A stretch of DNA of 64,000 nucleotides, taken from Oceanidesulfovibrio marinus (GTDB lineage: Bacteria; Desulfobacterota; Desulfovibrionia; Desulfovibrionales; Desulfovibrionaceae). The stretch's first letter is position 1; each line of letters begins with the position of its first letter. Shown piece by piece: positions 17,850-25,471 of this stretch. The notes beneath the pieces were generated by a model. That model was given only the letters and a program-made list of their open reading frames with translations. It did no database searches and had not been told where the DNA came from. The stretch is taken from assembly GCF_013085545.1 (NCBI RefSeq), contig NZ_CP039543.1:2821322-2885321 (forward strand). Direction: 5' to 3'. Position numbers and translations under genes: made by a program.

Positions 17850-19058
17850 TGTACAGAGATAGTATTCACCTGACACTCCGCCCCTGGCGGGGTGATGGCT
17901 ACGCTGCTTCTTCTTTTTCTACCTCTGCTTCGTCGATTACGATGCCGTCCAGGAACGCTTGGTAGGGCACTCGGCCGTCCATGCCGCGGCCCTGATGGGT
18001 GCGTTCCCGGTTGTAGTGGTTCAGGTAACTGTCCAGATCCTCTTGCATTTCCTCCACCGATTCGTACCACTTCTCGCGGCCCTTGATGCGGAAATGCTCG
18101 TCGAGCAATGTCCGATGCAACCGCTCCACAAAGCCGTTGCTCTGCGGCCGGCGAACCTGCGTTGTCCGGTGCTCAATCCCTTCTAATTGCAAGAACAATT
18201 CGTACGGATGCTTGTCCGGGCGACCGCAGAACTCGCGACCGTTGTCCGAGAGAATCGTCGAAATGCGCGCGATGTGCTCCTCGAAGAACGGCAGCACGTC
18301 CTCATTGAGCACGTGAACCGCGGTAACCGGCAACTTGGTGGTGTAGAGTCGGCCCCAGGCATAGCGGCTGTGGCAGTCGATAACCGACTGCAAATACACG
18401 CGTCCAACGCCCTTGAGCGTGCCCACGAAGAAGGTGTCCACGGCCACGAGGTCGCCGGTGTGACGCGTCTCGATGTGCCGGTCGCGAAACTCGGGACTGA
18501 AGCGCTCCAGGACGCGGATTTGTTCGTCCGAGAGCTCCAAACGCTGCTCTCGCACGCTCTTCTCCAGCCGCAGCAACCGCTCGTGGCGTGTGAGCAAGCC
18601 GTGCCGGCTCCAGACGCCGCGGACACCGCCGGAGCTGACCTGGACGCCTTGCAGGACAAGCTGTTGGGCGACGCGGAGCGGCCCGTGCGTGGGGTGAGCC
18701 AAGCAGTAGTCGAGGATGGCCTGCTCGACAGCCTCGTCGACGCGGTTGGGGTGCGGGCCTCGCGGCCCGGGCAGGCGGTCCAATAGACCTTCGGCGCCGA
18801 AGGTCTGGTAGTTGCGCCGGATCTCGTAGAACTGCTGCCTGGAATAGCCCATGATTTTGCACGCTTTGCTGACGTTGCCCAATTCAGTGGCCAGCTCTAG
18901 CAGACTCATCTTCCTTCGTGCTACTTTGCGTTTCGTGGTCATGGCGTTCTCCTCGAAAGGGTTCGTGAAGCTTCGCAACTCCATCGATACCCAGCCAGGG
19001 ACGGCATGACCACAACCTTTTGGTGGCCCAGGTGTCAGGTTATATCCATCTCAGTTCA
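17850..19058. mobile_element. IS481-family insertion sequence, complete (1,209 bp)
   Basis: The ends are imperfect 27-bp inverted repeats (17850-17876 and 19032-19058, 20 of 27 identical) that begin TG and share the inner block ACCTGACAC. A 7-bp direct repeat, CCCCGGC, flanks the element. One transposase gene occupies it on the minus strand. Intact ends, gene and duplication indicate a recent insertion. It lies between the flagellar operon and the AT-rich dGTPase gene without disrupting either. Confidence 0.9.
17899..18942 (-). CDS. IS481-family transposase
   Basis: DDE transposase of 347 residues. The N-terminal half carries helix-turn-helix regions (LATELGNVSKACKIMGYS, then the linker with PRGPHPNRV); the C-terminal rve integrase core shows Asp in VAVDTFFVG, Asp in STILSDNGREF and Glu in NGFVERLHRTL, so the triad is complete. 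The ATG at 18942 has GAGGAG about 8 nt upstream; an upstream in-frame start is less likely. The frame is intact, so the element may be active. Confidence 0.93.
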   Translation of the reverse strand: MTTKRKVARRKMSLLELATELGNVSKACKIMGYSRQQFYEIRRNYQTFGAEGLLDRLPGPRGPHPNRVDEAVEQAILDYCLAHPTHGPLRVAQQLVLQGVQVSSGGVRGVWSRHGLLTRHERLLRLEKSVREQRLELSDEQIRVLERFSPEFRDRHIETRHTGDLVAVDTFFVGTLKGVGRVYLQSVIDCHSRYAWGRLYTTKLPVTAVHVLNEDVLPFFEEHIARISTILSDNGREFCGRPDKHPYELFLQLEGIEHRTTQVRRPQSNGFVERLHRTLLDEHFRIKGREKWYESVEEMQEDLDSYLNHYNRERTHQGRGMDGRVPYQAFLDGIVIDEAEVEKEEAA

Positions 19059-19065
19059 CCCCGGC
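19059..19065. repeat. right copy of the IS target-site duplication
   Basis: CCCCGGC directly follows the right terminal repeat, identical to 17843-17849. Confidence 0.85.
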
Positions 19066-19135
19066 CGTATGACCTAAATGCGTTGAATAAGGGACCTTCG
19101 AATTCGACAAATGGATGACCGATGCTATAAATTGC

Positions 19136-20509
19136 TTACCTAGTGGTGCTTGAAGCGCCATGTCCTAATATCTGGCAAGAAATATGTGTAGCGAAATTAT
19201 CTGTCATCCCGCCGAGATAATCCAAAAATCGCATCATAATTTCGTGAAACCCAGTCCCTGGCTTAGGCCTATTGACACCCAGTAAATCTACAACCCTTTT
19301 AGACTTGAAACCTAATTCGTCGTATTCTTTAACCTCTGATAATTCTTTTGCCGCTAAACCGAACGCGCTTAACATAGCTCCTAAAGCGTTATACGATCCA
19401 ATTTCTAACTCAATTTTTCTATGATGTTGATACACTCTCCTTTCACATATCTCTCCCGCCGTTTTTAGTAATTCCCGCGAGTCCTCAGTACAATGCTCAA
19501 TAATTGACCCCTCAAGACACCCCTTCATGATCTCTTCATGCTTATTTGAGAACGCATTTGAAACGTCTTCGATTAGTTTATCAACAGTGATACCTCGAAT
19601 AAATGCAAGCTTCCTTCTGTCAGAAACGTCCCTTTTCCCCACGATATGACTATATTCATCATCACCGTCGTGGTATTTATCAAATAATTCCCTTTTTAAA
19701 TACTTAAGATTAACTATTCTCAACTCTTTTGCGTCCTCTAAATCCAGTAAAGAATAACAAATATCATCTGCCGCTTCTACTAAATAAGCTAAGGGATGGC
19801 GGCACCACCAATCATCTCCTTTTCGGATCATACCGAGATGCGTTGCAACTTCATTGAGCATCTCGACTTCTGAACTAAAGCTACTGAATTTTTCTTTCCC
19901 AAAATCTTCTGACTTCAAAGCTGACCATGGATATTTCATCATCGCTGCTAGAGTGGGAAATGACAATCGCATTCCACCTTCAAAGGAATCATATTCCGTT
20001 TTTGTCAACACGCGGAACCCCATGGCATTGCCATCATAATATTTAAAATCAGCTTGTTGCTTTGCATCCAGCTTGCTTATTAAATGATGGTTGTCGTTAT
20101 CTTTGAACCAATCTTTGATTGCATCTTCTCCAGCATGGCCAAACGGTGGATTGCCAATATCATGCGCAAGGCAAGCTGCTTGTACTATTTCTCCGACATG
20201 CTTGGCATTTATATCGTTATTTAAAAAAACGTCTTCAACCTTCTTTGCCATTTTTACAGCGAGCGACCTTCCAACACTTGCAGTTTCTAAGCTATGGGAT
20301 AGCCTCGTATGAATATGATCATTATTCACCAACGGGTGAACCTGGGTTTTCTTCCCTAACCTTCTAAATGAATTCGAAAATAATATTTTGTCTTGGTCTT
20401 TTTGAAATGGACTTCTGCCTCCGTCAAGTAGATCAATTTGTATTCCTTTGTTACCTCTTTGGACTCGGTGGGGCTTAATTAATTCATCCCACTTCATTAC
20501 TTTACTCAT
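19136..20509 (-). CDS. dgt: dGTPase-like HD-domain nucleotidohydrolase
   Basis: Predicted deoxynucleoside triphosphate triphosphohydrolase of 457 residues (dGTP to deoxyguanosine and PPPi). HD-domain landmarks: FRRLGKKTQVHPL, HTRLSHSLETASVGRSLA, the HD pair in CLAHDIGNPPFGHAGEDAI, and the third metal Asp in LVEAADDICYSLLDLEDA. GGAGG lies 8 nt before the ATG at 20509. Base composition is strikingly AT-rich, with many AAA, AAT and ATA codons, unlike every neighbour, which points to horizontal acquisition. Related dGTPases act as phage defence by draining dNTPs; here that role is inferred from context. It is a single gene with its own upstream region. Confidence 0.92.
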   Translation of the reverse strand: MSKVMKWDELIKPHRVQRGNKGIQIDLLDGGRSPFQKDQDKILFSNSFRRLGKKTQVHPLVNNDHIHTRLSHSLETASVGRSLAVKMAKKVEDVFLNNDINAKHVGEIVQAACLAHDIGNPPFGHAGEDAIKDWFKDNDNHHLISKLDAKQQADFKYYDGNAMGFRVLTKTEYDSFEGGMRLSFPTLAAMMKYPWSALKSEDFGKEKFSSFSSEVEMLNEVATHLGMIRKGDDWWCRHPLAYLVEAADDICYSLLDLEDAKELRIVNLKYLKRELFDKYHDGDDEYSHIVGKRDVSDRRKLAFIRGITVDKLIEDVSNAFSNKHEEIMKGCLEGSIIEHCTEDSRELLKTAGEICERRVYQHHRKIELEIGSYNALGAMLSAFGLAAKELSEVKEYDELGFKSKRVVDLLGVNRPKPGTGFHEIMMRFLDYLGGMTDNFATHISCQILGHGASSTTR

Positions 20510-20723
20510 ATTAGTACCTCCATTCATTCAAAAAATTCTGATAGATTGTATTTTGTAGGCTAGCTTATAATACTTAACACACATTCATGCGCCTCCACAA
20601 GCCCTCCTAATCACCCCTGTCTATCCACCCCACCCCAACCTCCTAATTATTTCAATTTCCCTTTCCCCACTCCTGTGGTTAGTTTCCATAGTCTGAACCA
20701 ATCCCTGACCACAAGGAGACCCA

Positions 20724-21158
20724 ATGCAACCTCGTTCCCTGTTTGCCATTTTTGCCTGCATGCTCATCCTCGCCACGGCCATTCCCCAGGCCGCTTCTGC
20801 AGGCGATTTCAAGTACATGACCCCTGATCAGGTCAAAGAGATGATCGACTCCAAGACGCCCATGCACATCGTGGACATCCAGGTGGAGGAGGAGTTCGAC
20901 GACCACCATCTGGCCGACGCCATGGCCACATACTCCTACCCGGTCAAGTCCCAGGAGGACACGGACAAGATCGACGTGATCATCGACGAGCTCAAGGCCG
21001 ACACCACGCCCGTCGTGGTCGTCTGCCCCCGAGGCAAGGGCGGCGCTGAGCGCTGCTACAACTATCTGGCCAAGCAGGGTGTGGAGGAAGAGCGCATCTT
21101 CATCCTGGAAGGCGGGCAAGGCGGCTGGCCTTTCGACGATTACGTCGAGTCCAAGTAG
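20724..21158 (+). CDS. secreted rhodanese-like protein
   Basis: Predicted periplasmic sulfurtransferase-type protein of 144 residues. It has a signal peptide (hydrophobic core FAIFACMLILATAI, cleavage near ASA-GDF) and one rhodanese domain. The active-site loop is VVVVCPRGKGGAERC, with the catalytic Cys in CPRGKGG. Many such proteins carry sulfane sulfur; the substrate is unknown. AAGGAG lies just before the ATG, and a strong terminator follows the stop, so it is monocistronic. Confidence 0.9.
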   Translation: MQPRSLFAIFACMLILATAIPQAASAGDFKYMTPDQVKEMIDSKTPMHIVDIQVEEEFDDHHLADAMATYSYPVKSQEDTDKIDVIIDELKADTTPVVVVCPRGKGGAERCYNYLAKQGVEEERIFILEGGQGGWPFDDYVESK

Positions 21159-21185
21159 CTGCCGCGCAGAATAGTGCGATTATCG

Positions 21186-21221
21186 CGCCCCCCGGAGGAT
21201 GGCTCCAGGGGGCGTTTTTTT
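21186..21221 (+). terminator. intrinsic terminator after the rhodanese gene
   Basis: An 11-bp GC-rich stem with one mismatch (arms 21186-21197 and 21203-21214, 5-nt loop) is followed directly by seven T residues. It ends just before the convergent stop at 21229. Confidence 0.9.
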
Positions 21222-21228
21222 GTCGGGA

Positions 21229-23730
21229 TCAGCGGCGGCGACTGCTGCCGGAGGAGCGCCGTTTGCGCTTCCGCTCGGTCTTTTCTGCGCGCAGGCAGAA
21301 CCACGCCAGGGGGTAGAGCACGAACCCCAGCAAGGCGGCCGCGCCGAAGCCGGCCTCCACGGCCAGGAGCTGCGCACACAGGGGACCAGCCACCGAGGCG
21401 CAGCCATTGACACCGAATGCCCAGGCCGACCAGCGGGGGTTGCGCCGCGAGACCAGGGCCAGCCCCAGCGGGAATGGGAAGCCCAGACACACAGCCAGTG
21501 GTGCGACCACCGCGGCCACAATGCCGGCCTTGGCCAGCACGGGTAGTCCGGCCCACATGGGCAACCGCGCCGCCATGAAGAAGAGCACGAACGCCGAGAT
21601 TGCCGCGACCAGGATGGCGATGGCCAGGACCTTGCGGATGTGCTTGGCCGAGTGCTCCACCCAGCGTTGCGCCCAGCCGGCCCCCACGCCGGAGAACACG
21701 AGAAACGGCCCGAGCACGGCGGCCGTGGTCTGCACCGGTCCGCCCATGAACAGCGTGAGCCGCTTGATGGCGATGATCTCCAGGATCATGTAGCCCAGGC
21801 CCAATGCAATGAAGTAGAGCGTGAACCGCGCGGCAGGTCCCGGTTCCAGCCGCGTCTCCTCCTCGGGCGCGATGCGCCGGGCGATAAAGAGCGGCGCGAT
21901 GATGAACAGCAGACCGGCCGCCACGGCCTGGACCAGGGTGATGGGGATGAGCAGGTACGTCCACTGCAGGAGCCCCATGGAGCCGCGCATCCGCTCGGCA
22001 TAGAGCTCGCCGGCGCTGCCCCAGCGGAACACGGAGGCGAAGTACGGCCGGTTGTCCGTGGGCGGGGTCAGGTCGTAGGGATAGTCATCGATATACGCCT
22101 CGCGGTCCGGCCCCAGCAACGACTCGGCCGCCTCGTAGAACAGCGGCTGTTCCAGCACGTTGCGCAGGTTCGCCTCCGCGGGGATCATGTTCGGCAGCCA
22201 CACCGGGTCCAGCCCCTGCTGATCCATGAACCCGCGCAGGATCATCAGCTCCTCGAACGTGAACGGCGACGTGCTCGCCAGCATGGTCAGGGTGAAGGGA
22301 CCGCGGAATATGGCCAGACAATCCTTGGCTGCGGCCCCCTCCGGCAGGCCGTGCGCCTCCAGCGCGTCGGCCACCATCGGAATGAGCCGGACCCCGGCCG
22401 AGGGCAGCGCCTCCATGGGCCGGGAGAAACAGACGATGCCATTGGGCGCCAGCCGCGAGAGTATGGCGACCACGCCTTCGCGCGTGCGCAGGAAATCCTC
22501 ACCCACGGAAAGCTCGGGCCCGGCCGGGCCGCGGAAGCTCACGCGGATCACGTCGTAGGTCTTGTCGGTCTGCTCCACATAGGCGCGCGCCGTGCCGGGC
22601 AGTAGGTGCACTTCGGGCCGCGCATAGAGGTTGCTGGACGCGCCGGCCAGCTCGGTGGTCAAGGCTTCGCGCAGACGGCTGAGCGGCTCCACGGCGTCCA
22701 CCTGCGATGCGCCGCCGGCCAATGCCTCCAACACGGGCAGGCCGCCGGCGTTGTCCAGCACCAGCACCCGCGCCTGGGGCCGCAGCCGGAACGGCGCCGC
22801 CGTGGGCAGGCAACGCACGAATCCGGGAATCTCCGCCGCACTGGTCACGGCGCCGTGCGCGCCCTCGTTCAGGTACAGGCCCACCTGTTCAGGTATGGGG
22901 TCCTGGCAGTTCATGCTGAGGCCAGGGGCGAACCGGATGGGAAAGGACGGCGAGCGCACGGCCGTGATCAGGCCCAGGGGGTCCCACGCTTCGTAGGCAA
23001 TCTCGGAGTCCGGCGCGGTCAGGGCCCGGCCCAGGTCGCGGTAATCGGAGTAATGCGGCGACGGCCGCCACGAGGGCAGCGCCAGAATCACCAGGATGCA
23101 CACCACCATCAGCCCGGCCATGGAGAGCGGCACCCAGCGCTTCGGGTTGCGCGTGCTGAAGACCGCCGCGGCCGCGAACCCGGCTGCGCTGGCAACGAGA
23201 ATGCCGTGGCTCGGGTCCAGCCAGTAGGCCGCGGCCAGCGCCCCGCCCCCGCCGATGCCCGCGCCCACAAGGTCCGCGCTGTAGATGGCGCCTGGATAGC
23301 GCCTGTACGTGGCCAGGGTCAGCCCAATGACGCCGCCGGAAAAGAAGAACGGCACGGCCAGCAGCACGTACAGGAAGCCGAGCTTGACGAGCCGGAGCGG
23401 CTGCCAGGCGAACGCCTCGGGCAGGATATCCCAGGACAGGCCCCACACCGAGCAGATGATGGCCGAGACGGCGAACCCGGCGGCCGCCGCAAAAAGCAGC
23501 GTGTCCGAGCGCTCCGTGGCGCGGCCCCCCGCAATGGCCAGGACCGAGCCGGCCGCGCCCACGCCCAGCAGGGCCAGGCTGATGACCATGCCGGCCAGGT
23601 CGTGTCCCAGGGAGGCGGAGAAGAGGCGGATGAAGGAGATTTCCAGGCCGATGGCTCCGGCGGAAACCAGAGCCACGGCCAGCAGAGCCGGGCTGCGCTC
23701 CGTGCTGGGTTGGCGTTGCGTGACGGCCAT
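21229..23730 (-). CDS. large membrane protein with spermidine-synthase-like domain
   Basis: Predicted 833-residue polytopic protein. About seven N-terminal membrane helices (GAIGLEISFIRLFSA at the start) are followed by a cytosolic Rossmann domain of spermidine-synthase type and a second block of C-terminal helices. The nucleotide loop is degenerate (VLDNAGGLPVLEALAGGASQVDAVE, lacking the GGGDG motif), so polyamine synthesis is unlikely. Similar fused proteins are widespread and uncharacterised. The ATG at 23730 overlaps the previous stop as TGATG, with GGAGG 7 nt upstream, implying coupling to the methyltransferase. The C-terminus is Arg/Lys-rich. Confidence 0.85.
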   Translation of the reverse strand: MAVTQRQPSTERSPALLAVALVSAGAIGLEISFIRLFSASLGHDLAGMVISLALLGVGAAGSVLAIAGGRATERSDTLLFAAAAGFAVSAIICSVWGLSWDILPEAFAWQPLRLVKLGFLYVLLAVPFFFSGGVIGLTLATYRRYPGAIYSADLVGAGIGGGGALAAAYWLDPSHGILVASAAGFAAAAVFSTRNPKRWVPLSMAGLMVVCILVILALPSWRPSPHYSDYRDLGRALTAPDSEIAYEAWDPLGLITAVRSPSFPIRFAPGLSMNCQDPIPEQVGLYLNEGAHGAVTSAAEIPGFVRCLPTAAPFRLRPQARVLVLDNAGGLPVLEALAGGASQVDAVEPLSRLREALTTELAGASSNLYARPEVHLLPGTARAYVEQTDKTYDVIRVSFRGPAGPELSVGEDFLRTREGVVAILSRLAPNGIVCFSRPMEALPSAGVRLIPMVADALEAHGLPEGAAAKDCLAIFRGPFTLTMLASTSPFTFEELMILRGFMDQQGLDPVWLPNMIPAEANLRNVLEQPLFYEAAESLLGPDREAYIDDYPYDLTPPTDNRPYFASVFRWGSAGELYAERMRGSMGLLQWTYLLIPITLVQAVAAGLLFIIAPLFIARRIAPEEETRLEPGPAARFTLYFIALGLGYMILEIIAIKRLTLFMGGPVQTTAAVLGPFLVFSGVGAGWAQRWVEHSAKHIRKVLAIAILVAAISAFVLFFMAARLPMWAGLPVLAKAGIVAAVVAPLAVCLGFPFPLGLALVSRRNPRWSAWAFGVNGCASVAGPLCAQLLAVEAGFGAAALLGFVLYPLAWFCLRAEKTERKRKRRSSGSSRRR

Positions 23731-24470
23731 CAATGCCCTCCGGTGAGCGGTACGAATGATACGGGCAGAACGCTGCGGGTTCGCACCGCCCCGGCCGCGT
23801 CCTTTTCCACAAACATGAGATGTTGCAGGTGAAACGCCGGCCCCACGGGAATGATCATCCGGCCGCCTGGACGGAGCTGCTCCACCAGCGGCGGCGGTAT
23901 GTGCGTGGCCGCGGCCGTGACGATGATCGCGTCAAAGGGGGCCGCGCCCGGCTTGCCGTAGTAGCCGTCGCCGTGGGTCGCCTGTACGTTGTCGTAGCCG
24001 AGGTCCGCCAGCCGCGTTCTGGCCGATGCGGCGAGCTGCGGCACGATCTCCACGCTGTGCACCTCGGCCACGAGCTCTGCCAGCACGGCGGCCTGGTAGC
24101 CGGAGCCCGTGCCCAGCTCAAAGACCACGTCATCCGGCTGCGGGTCCAGCAGGTCGGTCATCAGGGCCACGATGTATGGTTGGGAAATGGTCTGGCCGTA
24201 GCCGATGGGCAGGGGCCGGTTCTCGTAGGCGTGTCGCCTTTGCGCCAGGGGCACGAACTCGTGACGCGGTACGGTAAGCAGGGCGTCCTCCACGCGCGGG
24301 TCCAGGGGCTCGCCCTGGATGAGCTCCGCCGTGTGGGAGACGTCGTCGCGTATCTCGTCCATCAGTGCGATGCGCTCTGATTCCCGGCTCTGGCCCCATG
24401 CGGCAATCGGCGCACAGAGCAAGACGCCGAGGCACAGCGCGGCCAGCGGAAAACGCCCTCCATACTGCAT
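23730..24470 (-). CDS. pcm: protein-L-isoaspartate O-methyltransferase, exported
   Basis: Repair enzyme that methylates L-isoaspartyl residues in damaged proteins, 246 residues. SAM-binding motif VVFELGTGSGYQAAVLAEL and the family signature GYGQTISQPYIVALM are present. The start at 24470 gives MQYGGRFPLAALCLGVLLC, a signal peptide ending near AWGQS, so the enzyme is probably periplasmic. Its stop overlaps the start of the membrane spermidine-synthase-like protein. Confidence 0.93.
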   Translation of the reverse strand: MQYGGRFPLAALCLGVLLCAPIAAWGQSRESERIALMDEIRDDVSHTAELIQGEPLDPRVEDALLTVPRHEFVPLAQRRHAYENRPLPIGYGQTISQPYIVALMTDLLDPQPDDVVFELGTGSGYQAAVLAELVAEVHSVEIVPQLAASARTRLADLGYDNVQATHGDGYYGKPGAAPFDAIIVTAAATHIPPPLVEQLRPGGRMIIPVGPAFHLQHLMFVEKDAAGAVRTRSVLPVSFVPLTGGH

Positions 24471-24820
24471 CCGGATTGCCCCCCGTAAATGCCCGGCTGG
24501 CGCCGCCTTTGCGTTCGCGAACACTGCGACCTGGCGGCGACTGCGCGCATTTTTCAGAGAACTATAGCATGGCAGGACCACAGACGGAATGGCTCGGCGA
24601 AAAGTTGTGGATATTCCTCCGCCGCACGGCAGTGTGGTCCTGTTATTCCGGCAGGATAGAACCATGGAAGCATGGACGCCCTGCCCGAACGCGCTCGCCG
24701 TCCGGACATGACGGATGGCGTGGACTACGGTACAAGAGATAGCGCCCGGCCACAGTGCGGACGATCCCCTTTGAGCACCCCAACCCGGAATCCTTCCGGC
24801 CGATGCAGAGCCCCTGACGC
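24471..24820. other. intergenic region between pcm and the metallophosphatase gene
   Basis: About 350 bp between divergent genes. Short open frames on both strands lack ribosome sites and family features. It must contain both promoters, but I could not find elements that stand out. No RNA gene or repeat recognised. Confidence 0.35.
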
Positions 24821-25471
24821 ATGGAGCAGCGCATATTCGCCGTCGGCGACATCCACGGAACGCTGGGCAAGCTGCGCACCCTGCTGGACCGCCTGCCCGT
24901 CACGGAGCAGGACACGGTCGTGTTCATGGGCGACTACATCAACCGCGGGCCGGACGCCAAAGGCGTCATCGATCTGCTGCTCGAATTCCGCGCGCACCAT
25001 CCGGACACGATCTTTCTGATGGGCAACCACGAGTACGAGCTCCTGGAGTATGCACACACCCACGATACGGAGCATCTGCAGACGCTGCGACGCCTGGGCG
25101 TGGAGGCCACGCTGGAGAGCTATGGCGACGCCCCGGTCAGCGCGCTGCGCGATCTCTCCTTCATGCCTGCGGAGCACGCCGCCTTTTTAGAGGAGCTGCT
25201 GCCCTTTTACAGGCAGGACGGCTATCTCTTCGTGCACGGGGGGGTAACGCCGGGCTGCACGCCCGAAGAATGCCCGCTCGACGTGATGCTGGCCCTGCGG
25301 GGATCGTTTCTGACCGACCCGTGGCAGGGGCCGGAGACCGTCGTGTTCGGACACACGTCCTTCCAAACGCCGTTCGTGGCGGAGCGCAAGATCGGCATCG
25401 ATACCGGGGCTGTGCTCGGCAACCTGCTCACGGCCGTGGAGCTGCCGCGGCTGCGCTTCTATCACGCCTGA
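24821..25471 (+). CDS. calcineurin-like metallophosphoesterase (Ser/Thr phosphatase PPP-type)
   Basis: Predicted cytoplasmic phosphatase of 216 residues. All metal motifs are seen: GDIHG (residues ~9-13), GDYINRGP, GNHE, then HGG and GHTSFQTP. This matches bacterial PPP-type enzymes like PrpA/PrpE that act on phosphoproteins or Ap4A; which one is undecided. The stop overlaps the convergent end of the PEP-binding gene by 10 nt. It lies outside the operon on the other strand, but a phosphatase next to a phosphotransfer system is noteworthy. Confidence 0.9.
   Translation: MEQRIFAVGDIHGTLGKLRTLLDRLPVTEQDTVVFMGDYINRGPDAKGVIDLLLEFRAHHPDTIFLMGNHEYELLEYAHTHDTEHLQTLRRLGVEATLESYGDAPVSALRDLSFMPAEHAAFLEELLPFYRQDGYLFVHGGVTPGCTPEECPLDVMLALRGSFLTDPWQGPETVVFGHTSFQTPFVAERKIGIDTGAVLGNLLTAVELPRLRFYHA

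Noticed and set aside
21229-23730. Annotation as spermidine synthase
   Set aside because: The nucleotide-binding loop is degenerate and the domain is embedded between membrane helices; the name would mislead.
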